From the NCBI RefSeq assembly GCF_002871005.1, contig NZ_PHSN01000021.1, positions 1-64,000 on the forward strand: DNA of 64,000 nucleotides, written 5' to 3'. This stretch comes from Acidimangrovimonas sediminis. Its GTDB lineage: Bacteria; Pseudomonadota; Alphaproteobacteria; Rhodobacterales; Rhodobacteraceae. The translations under genes were made by a program, and so were the position numbers. The notes beneath the pieces were generated by a model, which did not search any database, had not been told where the DNA came from, and saw only the letters and a program-made list of their open reading frames with translations. Position 1 is the first letter of the stretch. Every line of letters begins with the position of its first letter. This document shows positions 26,293 to 35,578 of this stretch, piece by piece.

Positions 26293-26381
26293 CATTGGTG
26301 TTGGTGGCTCCCGCAAGGGATTGCCTGTCGCCCTTCGGGGAAAGGACAACGCCCTTCGAGACCTTATGAAGGAGATCAGCG

Positions 26382-27002
26382 GTGACCAAACGCACCTCTG
26401 CCAAGTACAAGATCGACCGCCGCATGGGCGAAAACATCTGGGGCCGTCCGAAGTCCCCGGTGAACAAGCGCGAATACGGCCCGGGCCAGCACGGCCAGCG
26501 CCGCAAGAACAAGCTGTCGGACTTCGGTACCCAGCTGCGCGCCAAGCAAAAGCTCAAGGGCCACTACGGCGACCTGACCGAAAAGCAGTTCCGCCGCATC
26601 TACTCGGAAGCCGAGCGGGTGAAGGGCGACACCGGTGAAAACCTCATCGGCCTGCTGGAGCGTCGCCTCGACGCCGTCGTCTACCGCGCCAAGTTCGTGC
26701 CGACCGTCTTTGCGGCCCGCCAGTTCGTGAACCACGGCCACGTCACCGTGAACGGCAAGCGCGTCAACATCCCGTCCTACCGGGTCAAGGAAGGCGACGT
26801 CATCGCGGTCCGCGACAAGTCGCGCCAGATGGCCCTTGTCCTCGAGGCCGTGCAACTGCCCGAGCGTGAAGTGCCCGACTACATCGAGGCCGACCACTCG
26901 AAGCTGACGGCGACGTTCGTCCGCACCCCGGCCCTGGGCGATGTGCCCTACGCGGTGCAGATGGAACCGAACCTCGTGGTCGAATACTACGCCAAGAACT
27001 GA
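26382..27002 (+). CDS. rpsD: 30S ribosomal protein S4
   Basis: A 206-residue primary rRNA-binding protein of the small subunit. The N-terminal domain is [20 protein letters not shown], and an S4 RNA-binding domain occupies about 95-160 ([28 protein letters not shown]). GTG start at 26382 with AAGGAG 7-8 nt upstream; the length is standard. It is monocistronic, with its own promoter and terminator. Confidence 0.97.
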   Translation: MTKRTSAKYKIDRRMGENIWGRPKSPVNKREYGPGQHGQRRKNKLSDFGTQLRAKQKLKGHYGDLTEKQFRRIYSEAERVKGDTGENLIGLLERRLDAVVYRAKFVPTVFAARQFVNHGHVTVNGKRVNIPSYRVKEGDVIAVRDKSRQMALVLEAVQLPEREVPDYIEADHSKLTATFVRTPALGDVPYAVQMEPNLVVEYYAKN

Positions 27003-27029
27003 TCGCGCCTCTTTCGGGGAACGCGATGG

Positions 27030-27057
27030 AAGGCCCGCCCTGGTGGCGGGCCTTTCT
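27030..27057 (+). terminator. Intrinsic terminator of rpsD
   Basis: AAGGCCCGCC-CTGGT-GGCGGGCCTT followed by TCTGC, 28 nt after the stop codon. Confidence 0.8.
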
Positions 27058-27182
27058 GCATCTGCACGACAATTGTCAGGGCGAGCGCGGGCGCCGCGCG
27101 GCCGTTGGGCCTTCCGTACTGCCGCCGCACACATCGGCATGGTGGCGCCGCGCCAAGTCCCGGGCCGTCGGGTGATGACCCC

Positions 27183-27210
27183 TTGCGGCATTCTGTTTCC
27201 CGAATATGTT
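27183..27210 (+). promoter_or_regulatory. Predicted promoter of the rhodanese gene
   Basis: TTGCGG, 16-bp spacer, TATGTT, about 65-90 nt before the start codon. Confidence 0.45.
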
Positions 27211-27274
27211 CTTGGAGGCGGTCGGCCGGTCCGGTCGACCGGCGCCCCGAACGTTGCGATCAGGAGAATGCGAG

Positions 27275-27658
27275 ATGAAGACCGAGGATATCGACGGCAA
27301 GCAGCTGGAGACCTGGACCCCCGACGAGGTGCAGGAGGCGATGATGGACGGAGAGATCGTTCTGATCGACGTGCGCACGCCGCAGGAATACATGTTCGAG
27401 AGTATCCCCGGCGCGCTTCTTGCCCCGCTGGCGAACCTCGGCGCGGTGTCGATGCCGGTGGGGGGCGACAAGCCGGTGGTGCTTTATTGCGGGTCGGCCA
27501 AGCGCTCGCGCAAGGCGGCCGAGATGTGCCTCGGCCAGAAGGGATTCGACAAGATCGCGCATCTCGAGGGCGGGTTCGGCAACTGGAAAGCCTCGAAGAT
27601 GCCCTACCTCGGGACGAACATGGCCACCGGCGCACCGGAGCGCATGAAGGCGGAGTGA
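27275..27658 (+). CDS. Rhodanese-like domain protein
   Basis: A 127-residue single-domain rhodanese. [20 protein letters not shown] is the CH2A-type start, and the active-site loop is [10 protein letters not shown] with Cys72, which would carry a persulfide. The physiological sulfur acceptor is unknown. AGGAG lies 8 nt before ATG 27275. It is followed by a 160-bp gap and then hisC on the same strand. Confidence 0.88.
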   Translation: MKTEDIDGKQLETWTPDEVQEAMMDGEIVLIDVRTPQEYMFESIPGALLAPLANLGAVSMPVGGDKPVVLYCGSAKRSRKAAEMCLGQKGFDKIAHLEGGFGNWKASKMPYLGTNMATGAPERMKAE

Positions 27659-27819
27659 AGGCGGAGGGGCGACCCCGGGGCGGCCCCTCGGCCCCCTCTG
27701 CTGCGGGCCGCCTTTCGCATCCCTGCCACAGGTCGCACCCAAGCTTCGCCGCAGGCGCGAAGGGGCTGGTCTGCCGCCGGGGCCGCCGCTATGACGGGGC
27801 CGTGACCATGAGGACCGCG

Positions 27820-28905
27820 ATGAACGACCGACCCGTACCCCAGCCCGGCATCCTGGAGATCGAGCTTTATCACGGCGGGCAGTCCCATATCGCGGGCGTC
27901 TCGAACGTGGTGAAGCTCAGCTCGAACGAGAACCCGTTCGGCCCCTCGGAGAAGTCGCGCGAGGCCTTTGCCCGCGCGGTCCACCAGCTCCACCGCTATC
28001 CCAACACCGACCACGCCGGCCTGCGCACCGCGATCGCCGAGGTGCACGGCCTCGACCCCGATTGCATCATCTGCGGCGCGGGCTCGGACGAGGTGCTGAC
28101 CTTCCTGTGCCAGGCCTATGCCGGCCCGGGGGACGAGATCGTGCGGACCGAGCATGGCTTTTCGCTTTACGACGTGCTGATCCACGCGGTTGGCGCCACC
28201 CCGGTGGTCGCGCCCGAGCGCGAGCGGGTGGTGGATGTCGACGCGATCCTCGCGGCCTGCAGCGACAAGACGAAGATCGTCTTCCTGACCAACCCGGGCA
28301 ACCCCAGCGCCACCATGATCGGCGGTGGAGAGGTCGCGCGGCTGGCCGAGAACATCCCCAAGCAGGCGCTGCTTGTGCTCGACGGCGCCTATGCCGAATT
28401 CGTCGAGGGGTTCGACGGCGGCAAGGCGCTGGTCGAGGCGCGCCGCAACGTGGTGATGACGCGCACCTTCTCCAAGATTTACGGCCTTGGCGGTCTGCGG
28501 ATCGGCTGGGGCTATGGCCCGCGCGAGGTGATCGACGTTCTCAACCGCATCCGCGCGCCGTTCAACCTGTCGTCGGCGCAGCTTGAGACCGCCGAGGCGG
28601 CGATGCGCGATCAGGAATGGGTGTCGCGCTGCCGTCAGGAAAACAGCCGCCTGCGCGCCTGGCTGGCAGAGGCGCTGGCCGAGGTCGGCGTGCCCTCGGA
28701 CACCTCTACCACCAATTTCATCCTCGCCCGCTTCGCCGATGCGGCCGAGGCCGACGCCTGCGACGCGCATCTCAAGCGCGAGGGGTTGATCGTGCGCAAG
28801 GTCGCGGGCTACGGCCTTCCGAACTGCCTGCGCATCACCGTGGGCGACGAGGCCTCGTGCCGCCGGGTGGCCCATGCCATCGCACAATTCAAGGGACAGC
28901 GCTGA
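27820..28905 (+). CDS. hisC: Histidinol-phosphate aminotransferase
   Basis: A 361-residue PLP enzyme of fold type I. The cofactor lysine is Lys219 in [28 protein letters not shown] and FLTNPGNPS are conserved. It acts in histidine biosynthesis, and placement directly before tyrC suggests it also transaminates aromatic 2-oxo acids. ATG 27820 is preferred over ATG 27808 because GAGG lies 6-7 nt before it and the family starts at this point. The stop codon overlaps the tyrC start by 1 nt. Confidence 0.93.
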   Translation: MNDRPVPQPGILEIELYHGGQSHIAGVSNVVKLSSNENPFGPSEKSREAFARAVHQLHRYPNTDHAGLRTAIAEVHGLDPDCIICGAGSDEVLTFLCQAYAGPGDEIVRTEHGFSLYDVLIHAVGATPVVAPERERVVDVDAILAACSDKTKIVFLTNPGNPSATMIGGGEVARLAENIPKQALLVLDGAYAEFVEGFDGGKALVEARRNVVMTRTFSKIYGLGGLRIGWGYGPREVIDVLNRIRAPFNLSSAQLETAEAAMRDQEWVSRCRQENSRLRAWLAEALAEVGVPSDTSTTNFILARFADAAEADACDAHLKREGLIVRKVAGYGLPNCLRITVGDEASCRRVAHAIAQFKGQR

Positions 28906-29822
28906 TGGCGATCTACCAACGAGTGGCACTGATCGGGCTTGGGCTGATCGCCTCGTCCATGGCCCACGCGATTCGCCAGTTCGGGCTGGCCGACCACATC
29001 GCGGGCCATGCGAAAAGCCCCGAGACCCGGGTCATCGCCAAGGAGATCGGCCTGTGCGATTCGATCCATGCCACCGCGGCCGAGGCCGTCATGGGCGCGG
29101 ATCTCGTCGTTCTTGCCGTCCCGGTGGGGGCGATGGCCGCGATCGCCGCCGAGATCGGGCCGCATCTGCGCCCGGGCACGACGGTCACCGATGTCGGCTC
29201 GGTCAAGCAGGCGGTGATCGACGCGGTCGGGCCGAAGATGCTCGACGGCGTGCATTTCATCCCCGGCCACCCGATCGCGGGCACGGAACATTCGGGGCCC
29301 CGGTCGGGCTTTGCCACGCTCTTTCGCAATCGCTGGTGGCTTCTCACGCCGCTGCCCGGCGCGGACCCGGTGCCGGTTGCCCGGCTGCGCGGCTTCTGCG
29401 AGGCGATGGGCGCCAATGTCGGGGAGATGGAGGCCGCGCACCATGATCTGGTGCTGGCCGTCACCAGCCACGTGCCGCACCTGATCGCCTACACGATGGT
29501 GGGCGTGGCCGACGACCTGAGCCGTGTCACCGACAGCGAGGTGGTGCGCTATTCCGCCGCCGGTTTCCGCGATTTCACCCGCATTGCGGCCTCGGACCCG
29601 ACGATGTGGCGTGACGTCTTCCTGACCAACAAGGAGGCGACGCTGGAGATCCTCGGCCGGTTCACCGAGGAACTCTTTGCCCTCCAGCGCGCGATCCGGA
29701 CGGGCGACGGCCAGCTCCTGTTCGATTACTTCACCCATACCCGCGCGATCCGCCGTGGCATCATCGAGGCCGGGCAGGACACCGCCGCCCCCGACTTCGG
29801 CCGCGCCAAGGCCGAGGGGTGA
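28905..29822 (+). CDS. tyrC: Prephenate/arogenate dehydrogenase
   Basis: A 305-residue NAD(P)-dependent enzyme of tyrosine biosynthesis. The Rossmann loop is LIGLGLIASSMAHAI (9-23), and the catalytic region has PGHPIAGTEHSGP. A helical C-terminal dimer domain follows. It is translationally coupled to hisC (TGATG) and to the next gene (GTGA). No regulatory ACT domain is present, so feedback control by tyrosine would have to use another site. Confidence 0.9.
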   Translation: MAIYQRVALIGLGLIASSMAHAIRQFGLADHIAGHAKSPETRVIAKEIGLCDSIHATAAEAVMGADLVVLAVPVGAMAAIAAEIGPHLRPGTTVTDVGSVKQAVIDAVGPKMLDGVHFIPGHPIAGTEHSGPRSGFATLFRNRWWLLTPLPGADPVPVARLRGFCEAMGANVGEMEAAHHDLVLAVTSHVPHLIAYTMVGVADDLSRVTDSEVVRYSAAGFRDFTRIAASDPTMWRDVFLTNKEATLEILGRFTEELFALQRAIRTGDGQLLFDYFTHTRAIRRGIIEAGQDTAAPDFGRAKAEG

Positions 29823-30757
29823 CGCTCCGCGCCGGGGCGCCCGCGCTCCTGCCGGTTCTACTGACGGCGCTTCTGGCGATGGCGGGACCCGCCGTCGCCG
29901 AACCGCCCCGCGTCTCTCCCCTGCCGAAGCCGCGCCCTGGCGCTTTGGCCACGCCGGCGCCGCTGCCTTCCGGCCCTGCCACCCGGCCGCCCTTGCGTCC
30001 CGTCCCGGTGGGCAAGGGCGCCACTGCCGCGCCAACGGGGACAATCGCGGTGCAGGAAGAGCAGGCGGGGCAAGAAGATCGGGCGGGGCATGGCCCCCGC
30101 GTCTCGCTCCTGCCGCGGGCGCGCCCCGAGGTCTCTCCTCCGCCTGCGGTGCCCGGCGGGTCGGCCAAGGTCGTGCCGCAGCCGTCTGGGCTGGCTGCGA
30201 TCTTCGGCAAGCACCGGGTGCCGCAGGCCGAGCGGGAGGGCAACGGCTGGATCTGCGGCGACCGGGGCATCCACGGCACACGCATCGCCGAGATCACCAG
30301 CCCGGTGGAGGGCTGCGGCATTCCCGCGCCGGTGCGCGTGACCGGCGTCGCGGGCCTTGCCCTCGATCCGCCGGCGGTGATCGACTGCACCACGGCGCGG
30401 ACGTTGCAAAGGTGGATCCGCTCGGGGCTGAAGCCCGCTGTCGGGCGCCGCGGCGGCGGGGTGGTCAAGCTGCACATCGCCGCGTCCTACGTCTGCCGGC
30501 CCCGCAACAACCGCAAGGGTGCGAGGATCTCGGAGCATGGTCTGGGCCATGCCGTCGATATCTCGGAATTCACCCTGCGCGACGGAACGGTGCGGAGCGT
30601 CGCCAAGGATTACCGCGCCACCCGCTGGATGCATGCGGCCTATGGCGCGGCCTGCGGGATCTTCGGCACCACGCTTGGGCCGGGCAGCGACGGCTATCAC
30701 AAGACGCATTTCCACTTCGATACCGCCCATTACCGGGGCGGGCCCTACTGTCGCTAG
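29819..30757 (+). CDS. Extensin-like family exported protein
   Basis: A 312-residue protein with signal peptide (PALLPVLLTALLAMAGPAVAE). A proline-rich linker (about 28-130) follows, then an Extensin-like C-terminal domain (about 145-312). The domain has SEHGLGHAVDISEF and THFHFD, a His/Asp/His pattern like metal-dependent peptidoglycan peptidases of the VanY/LAS type, and four to six cysteines. A role in cell-wall processing is inferred. Its GTG start overlaps tyrC by 4 nt, which is odd partner company for a tyrosine gene. Confidence 0.82.
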   Translation: MTLRAGAPALLPVLLTALLAMAGPAVAEPPRVSPLPKPRPGALATPAPLPSGPATRPPLRPVPVGKGATAAPTGTIAVQEEQAGQEDRAGHGPRVSLLPRARPEVSPPPAVPGGSAKVVPQPSGLAAIFGKHRVPQAEREGNGWICGDRGIHGTRIAEITSPVEGCGIPAPVRVTGVAGLALDPPAVIDCTTARTLQRWIRSGLKPAVGRRGGGVVKLHIAASYVCRPRNNRKGARISEHGLGHAVDISEFTLRDGTVRSVAKDYRATRWMHAAYGAACGIFGTTLGPGSDGYHKTHFHFDTAHYRGGPYCR

Positions 30758-30796
30758 GCTATCGGGTGAGGCGTGGGACGCCGCCCGGGATTGGAC

Positions 30797-31804
30797 TCAG
30801 GAAGGGGCCGCAGCGGGCGCCAGTCGCGGTGCCGGGCCCAGCGGCAGCGGCCCGAGGCTCATCCATCCGTCGTGGAAGCTGAGCGGCAGCGAGACCGTGT
30901 CGGGCGCACCCGACCCCTTGGCCAGCGCGGCCAGCGCATTGCGCCAGGTGGGGGCCACCCCGGGCTTGATCAGGCCCTGCGCCTCGGCAATGTCGATCAG
31001 CGGCTGCCAATGGGTGACCGACAGCGTGATACGGCCCTCGGGCACCCCGTTGGCGCCGACCGTCAGCTTTCCGTTCGCGGTGGCCTTCACCGGCCCCCAG
31101 TCAAGCCGCGTATCGGTGAGCGCCAGCGCCGTCGCGCGGGGCCGGGTCTGTCCCGCGTGCCGGTCGAGCGGGGCCGATAGCGTCACCTGCCCCTCGAGAT
31201 GCACGAGGCCGATCCGGTCGGGCAGGGCGCCCTTGGGGTCGATCCGGGCCCGGAGCGTCGGGTTCGGCACGATGTCGACCAGTTCGGCACCGAAGCGATA
31301 GGTGGCCGGGCCCGCCAGCCGGTTCGCGGCGAGCCGCGCCTGTTTCAGCGTCGCACCCCAGCCGGCAGAGGAGGTGACCGAAAGCTTGTCGCCCACCAGC
31401 GCGAGGCTGTCGAAGCTGAGTGCGGTATCGGCGGCGAGGTTGAAGTTGGCGCCGATCTGCTGGCCGTCGACCGACAGCTTCTGCCCCGGCAGGTCCAGCG
31501 TCTGCGTGCCGTCCAGCGAGGCGATCATCCGGTTCGGTCGGTAGCTGAGCGCGAAGAGCTGCACCCCCGGCGCGTGCCACACAAGGCGGTTTCCGGGGGC
31601 CCCAAGCGTCACGTCATGCAGGCTCAGGTCGAAGCGGTTGGGAAAGCCCTGCACCCGGAGCGCGGTGTAGGAGGCCACCCGCCCATCGGCCCGCGCCTTC
31701 TGGAACGCCGCCTCGACGCCGCGTTCCAGCGCCGTGCTGCCCGCGACCCAGTAGCCGCCCCAGAGCGCGCCAAGCGCGATGACGATCCCGATGATCCAGC
31801 GCAT
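30797..31804 (-). CDS. DUF2125 family protein
   Basis: A 335-residue protein anchored by an N-terminal segment (IIGIVIALGALWGGYWVAG, 4-22), with a beta-rich periplasmic body of repeated LxVxG-like strands (VQGFPNRFDLSLHDVTLGAP...). This matches DUF2125, an alphaproteobacterial family of unknown function that resembles AsmA-like envelope proteins. The C-terminus is proline/alanine-rich. It is convergent with the extensin-like gene and divergent from the ChaC-like gene. Confidence 0.8.
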   Translation of the reverse strand: MRWIIGIVIALGALWGGYWVAGSTALERGVEAAFQKARADGRVASYTALRVQGFPNRFDLSLHDVTLGAPGNRLVWHAPGVQLFALSYRPNRMIASLDGTQTLDLPGQKLSVDGQQIGANFNLAADTALSFDSLALVGDKLSVTSSAGWGATLKQARLAANRLAGPATYRFGAELVDIVPNPTLRARIDPKGALPDRIGLVHLEGQVTLSAPLDRHAGQTRPRATALALTDTRLDWGPVKATANGKLTVGANGVPEGRITLSVTHWQPLIDIAEAQGLIKPGVAPTWRNALAALAKGSGAPDTVSLPLSFHDGWMSLGPLPLGPAPRLAPAAAPS

Positions 31805-31875
31805 CCGGCCTTTCCCTTAGCTTGCCGAGGGTGTTTACAGGGGCCGCGCGCGAGAGGAAAGCGATTGGAAAGGCA

Positions 31876-32418
31876 ATGACGGACAACACCCTGTGGGTCT
31901 TTGGTTACGGCTCGTTGATCTGGCACCCGGGTTTTCCGGTGGCCGAACGCCGGATCGCCCGGCTGCCGGGCTGGCACCGGTCGTTCTGCATGCGCTCGAT
32001 CCACCACCGCGGCACCGAGGCAGAGCCGGGCCTCGTGCTGGCGCTCGACGCGGCCGAGGGGGCGGTGTGCGACGGGGTGTGCTTTGCCGTCGAGGCGGGC
32101 GCCGAGGAGGCCACGATCGCTTATCTGCGCGAGCGAGAGCTGATCTCCTCGGCCTATCTGGAGACCTGGCAGGCGGCGGAACTGACGGACGGGCCGGCGG
32201 TGCGCGCGCTGACCTATGTCATCGACCCCGATCACGTGCAGTATTGCGGCGGGCTGCCACTGGAGGAGCAGGCGCGGATCATCGCCCATGCCGAGGGTGG
32301 GCGGGGCCCGAACTGCGAGTATCTCTACAACACCGAGGCACATCTGGCCGAGCTGGGGATCGCGGATCCGGATCTTGGCTGGCTGAGCGCGCGGGTCCGG
32401 GCGCTGCGCGGGGCCTGA
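31876..32418 (+). CDS. ChaC-like gamma-glutamylcyclotransferase
   Basis: A 180-residue enzyme of the ChaC family, which releases 5-oxoproline from glutathione. The substrate loop is VFGYGSLIWHPGF (8-20), RSFCMRSIHHRGT follows, and YLRERELISSAYLE carries conserved glutamates, one of which is expected to be catalytic. The start ATG 31876 has GGAAAGG close upstream. It is the last gene before the repeat-bearing gap. Confidence 0.88.
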   Translation: MTDNTLWVFGYGSLIWHPGFPVAERRIARLPGWHRSFCMRSIHHRGTEAEPGLVLALDAAEGAVCDGVCFAVEAGAEEATIAYLRERELISSAYLETWQAAELTDGPAVRALTYVIDPDHVQYCGGLPLEEQARIIAHAEGGRGPNCEYLYNTEAHLAELGIADPDLGWLSARVRALRGA

Positions 32419-32431
32419 GCGGCGGGCCGGC

Positions 32432-32479
32432 GGGGGCGCTGCCCCCTGCACCCCCGGCGTATTTGGGGAACAATGAAAG
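32432..32479 (+). repeat. GC hairpin plus TATTTG..GAACAATGAA element, copy 2
   Basis: GGGGGCGCTGCCCCC (32432-32446) is followed by CGTATTTGGGGAACAATGAA (32458-), right after the ChaC-like gene. The hairpin word is the same as in the composite elements at 4011 and 50551, which links the two repeat types. Confidence 0.65.
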
Positions 32480-32556
32480 GCGGAGGGCGCGGGCCGGGCG
32501 TGAGTTGCCTGGGGGCCACGCCGGGCCGGAGCGGCGGAGGCGTCGGGAGAGGCCGG

Positions 32557-32585
32557 TTGTGACGCCCGTGCGCCGCCGCTAGGGT
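32557..32585 (+). promoter_or_regulatory. Predicted promoter of the motor-like pair
   Basis: TTGTGA, 17-bp spacer, TAGGGT; the start codon of the first gene is 29 nt after the -10. Confidence 0.5.
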
Positions 32586-32613
32586 GGGCGCGAAACTGGG
32601 GCGGAAGTAGTAC

Positions 32614-33822
32614 ATGGACACGGCTGGAAGCGACGCGGAACGGTTCTTCAAGCAACCGGTGCGGCAGCTGACCACGATGCTGATCGTGGTGGCGCTGGTG
32701 GCCGTCGGCGGCTGGTTCGCCTGGCCGCGGGTCTCTGGCGTGTTCCTGTCGAACCCCTACCTCAACGGGTTGATCTTCCTCGTTTTCCTGGTCGGTGTGC
32801 TGTCTTGTTTCTGGCAGGTGGCGCGGCTGTTCTCATCGGTGCGCTGGATCAGCGATTTCGCCAAGCACCTGCCCGGGCACCAGTTCGTGCGCGCGCCGCG
32901 CCTGCTGGCCGCGCTGGCGCAGCTGCTGCGGTCGCGCGGCGCGCGGTCGCAGATCTCGGCGACCTCGGCCTCGTCGATCCTCGATTCCGTGGCGACCCGC
33001 ATCGACGAGGCGCGCGACATCACGCGCTACCTGGTGAACCTGCTGGTGTTCCTGGGCCTTCTGGGCACCTTCTGGGGGCTGGCCAACACCGTGCCCGCCG
33101 TGGTGCAGACAATCCAGTCGCTGGCCCCCAAGGAAGGGCAGAGCGCGGTCGAGGTGTTCGGCAACCTGATGGGCGGCCTGCAGAAGCAGCTGGGCGGGAT
33201 GGGGACGGCGTTTTCCTCGTCGCTGCTGGGTCTGGCGGGGTCGCTGGTCGTGGGGCTGCTGGAGCTGTTCGCGAGCCAGGCCGAGAACCGCTTCTACCGC
33301 CAGCTCGAGGATTGGCTTTCGACGATCACGCGGCTGGGGCTGGCCGACGGGGGCGGCGACGGCGAGCATGGCGTGCTGGCCGCGGTGATCGACCAGATGG
33401 CCGAGCAGATGGAGAACCTCCAGGCCCTCGTCGCGCAGAGCGAGGCGAGCCGGGCCGAGACCACGCAGCGGCTGGGCGATGTCGCCGTTGCGGTGGAGCG
33501 GCTGACCCAGGGCATGGCAGAGGACCGGGCCACCCGCCATGACAACGGGGTCGAGCGCGCGCTGATGGAACGCCTCGTCACGGGGCAGGAGCGGGTGGTC
33601 GAGATCCTGTCCGACGACGAGGGCGGGGGCGGCGCCGGCGGCGATGCCGAGAGCCGGATGCGCCTGCGCTCCATCGACGTGCAGCTTCTGCGCATCCTCG
33701 AGGAGCTGTCGGCGGGCCGGCAGGAAAGCCTGAGCGAGCTGCGCGGTGACATCGCGCAGCTTACCAAGGCGATCCGCGCGCTCGGCCGTATCGACGGTCG
33801 TACCGACGGCGGGCGGGGCTGA
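32614..33822 (+). CDS. MotA/TolQ/ExbB-like membrane protein
   Basis: A 402-residue inner-membrane protein with four hydrophobic segments at about 20-38, 50-70, 138-160 and 198-221. The last two (YLVNLLVFLGLLGTFWGLAN and AFSSSLLGLAGSLVVGLLEL) match the proton-channel signature of the MotA/TolQ/ExbB superfamily. About 180 cytoplasmic residues follow, with helical, charged text (residues 255-395). It is paired with the MotB-like gene 4 bp downstream. It lacks flagellar context, so it is more likely a proton-driven motor or transporter energiser of unknown target. Confidence 0.85.
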   Translation: MDTAGSDAERFFKQPVRQLTTMLIVVALVAVGGWFAWPRVSGVFLSNPYLNGLIFLVFLVGVLSCFWQVARLFSSVRWISDFAKHLPGHQFVRAPRLLAALAQLLRSRGARSQISATSASSILDSVATRIDEARDITRYLVNLLVFLGLLGTFWGLANTVPAVVQTIQSLAPKEGQSAVEVFGNLMGGLQKQLGGMGTAFSSSLLGLAGSLVVGLLELFASQAENRFYRQLEDWLSTITRLGLADGGGDGEHGVLAAVIDQMAEQMENLQALVAQSEASRAETTQRLGDVAVAVERLTQGMAEDRATRHDNGVERALMERLVTGQERVVEILSDDEGGGGAGGDAESRMRLRSIDVQLLRILEELSAGRQESLSELRGDIAQLTKAIRALGRIDGRTDGGRG

Positions 33823-33826
33823 CGCG

Positions 33827-35578
33827 ATGGGATTGTCGCGCCGAGGATCCTCGTCCCGCGGCGAAGCCCCGATCTGGCCCGGCTTCGTCGACGCGATGAC
33901 CTCGCTCCTGATGGTGCTGATCTTCGTGCTGACGATCTTCATGATCGTGCAATTCGTGCTGCGCGAGACGATCACCACGCAGGACAGCCAGTTGAGCGAG
34001 CTGAACACCCAGCTGTCGGGGCTGGCCAAAGCGCTGGGGCTGGAGAAGAAGAAGACTGCGGCGCTGACCGGTGATCTGAAGGTGGCGCGGCAGAAGGCGG
34101 ACCAGCAGACCGCGCTGATCGCCTCGCTCAACGGGCAGCTGGCGCAGAAGGCCAGCGACCTGAAGGCGGCGCAGGACAAGATCACCTCGTTCCAGGCGCA
34201 GGTGGCGGGGCTTCTGGCAGACAAGGCGGCGGCGGAGAAGACCACGAGCGACCTGAACGCCAAGGTGAGCGACCTGCAATCGCAGCGTGATGCGTTGCAG
34301 CTGGCCGTGGCAAAGGCCCGCAAGGAGATCGACGACAAGGCCGAAGCCGCGCGCCTGGCCGCGGCCCGTGCGGACGCCCTGCAACAGCTGATCGCGAGCC
34401 TGAAGTCGCAGGCGGCGGAGAAGGACAGTTCTCTCGCCGCGCTGGCCGCGGAACTTTCGGACCAGAAGGACAAGACGCAGGCGGCCTCGGACCAGCTGGC
34501 CAAGGTGCAGTCGGACCTGTCGGATGCGCAGAAGGCGAAGCTGGCCGAGGAAGCCGCGGCGAAGGCGCTTCAGGAAAAGCTGAAGGATGCGCAGGACAAG
34601 TTCAGCGATGCCGACAAGCAGCGGCTGGCAGATGCGGCGGCGGCGAAGCTTCTGAAGGACAAACTCAAGAAATCGCAGGATGAATTGACGGCGATGACCC
34701 TGGCGCTCGAGGAGCAGCGCAAGAAGGCCGAGGATACGCTGACCTTGTTGGCCGCGGCGCAGGCTGCCGAGAAACAGGCCAAGGACAAGCAGCAGGCCCA
34801 GCTCACCGAGGCGCAGAAGCAGGCGGCCCTTCTGGCCGTGGCGAACAAGGAATTGTCCCAGCAAAAGGCGAAATCGGCCGACAGCCAGCGCAAGGTGGCG
34901 CTTCTGAACCAGCAGCTTTCGGCGCTGCGCAGCCAGTTGCAGACGCTGCAGGGGATGCTTGACGCGTCGCAGGCCAAGGATACCAAGAACAAGGTTCAGA
35001 TCCAGGCGCTTGGCAGCCAGTTGAACGCGGCGCTGGCGCAGGTCGCAATGGAAACCAAAAAGCGCCTCGCCGCCGAAGAGGCCGCCCGCAAGGCCGCCGA
35101 GGAGAAGGCGCAGAACCTCGAACAATACCGGTCGGAATTCTTCGGCAAGCTCCGGCAGGTGCTGAAGGATCAGCCGGGGGTGCGGATCGTCGGCGACCGG
35201 TTCGTGTTCTCCTCCGAGGTGCTGTTCGAGCCGGGCTCGGCCACGCTCTCGCCCGAGGGCAAGAACCAGATCGCGAACGTCACGCAGACGCTCAAGACCA
35301 TCGCGGCAGAGATCCCGTCCTCGATCAACTGGATCCTCGAGGTCGACGGTTTCACCGACAAGACGCCGCTGACCGGCAACGGCCAGTTCGCCGACAACTG
35401 GGAGCTATCCCAGGCCCGCGCTCTGTCCGTGGTGCATTACATGATCAACACGCTGGGGTTCCCGCCCGATCACCTGGCCGCGGCGGGTTTTGGCGAGTAC
35501 CAGCCCGTGGCCACCGGCGATACGCCCGATGCCCGGGCGCAGAACCGCCGCATCGAGATGAAGCTGACCGAGCGCTAG
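33827..35578 (+). CDS. MotB/OmpA-like protein with a long coiled coil
   Basis: A 583-residue protein. A short cytoplasmic start is followed by one membrane segment (about 22-45; WPGFVDAMTSLLMVLIFVLT) whose Asp22 is at the position of the MotB/ExbD proton-accepting aspartate. Residues about 50-435 are an almost unbroken coiled coil rich in Lys, Ala, Gln and Asp. The OmpA-like peptidoglycan domain is at about 445-583 (LFEPGSATLSPEGKNQI, EVDGFTDKTP, AQNRRIEMKL). The coiled coil would make a very long periplasmic stalk. Its stop overlaps the convergent GNAT gene by 4 nt. Confidence 0.87.
   Translation: MGLSRRGSSSRGEAPIWPGFVDAMTSLLMVLIFVLTIFMIVQFVLRETITTQDSQLSELNTQLSGLAKALGLEKKKTAALTGDLKVARQKADQQTALIASLNGQLAQKASDLKAAQDKITSFQAQVAGLLADKAAAEKTTSDLNAKVSDLQSQRDALQLAVAKARKEIDDKAEAARLAAARADALQQLIASLKSQAAEKDSSLAALAAELSDQKDKTQAASDQLAKVQSDLSDAQKAKLAEEAAAKALQEKLKDAQDKFSDADKQRLADAAAAKLLKDKLKKSQDELTAMTLALEEQRKKAEDTLTLLAAAQAAEKQAKDKQQAQLTEAQKQAALLAVANKELSQQKAKSADSQRKVALLNQQLSALRSQLQTLQGMLDASQAKDTKNKVQIQALGSQLNAALAQVAMETKKRLAAEEAARKAAEEKAQNLEQYRSEFFGKLRQVLKDQPGVRIVGDRFVFSSEVLFEPGSATLSPEGKNQIANVTQTLKTIAAEIPSSINWILEVDGFTDKTPLTGNGQFADNWELSQARALSVVHYMINTLGFPPDHLAAAGFGEYQPVATGDTPDARAQNRRIEMKLTER

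Noticed and set aside
32614-35578. Zorya-type anti-phage system
   Set aside because: The two proteins resemble ZorA/ZorB in type only. The long coiled coil is in the periplasmic partner rather than in the MotA-like one, and no ZorC, ZorD or ZorE gene is nearby.
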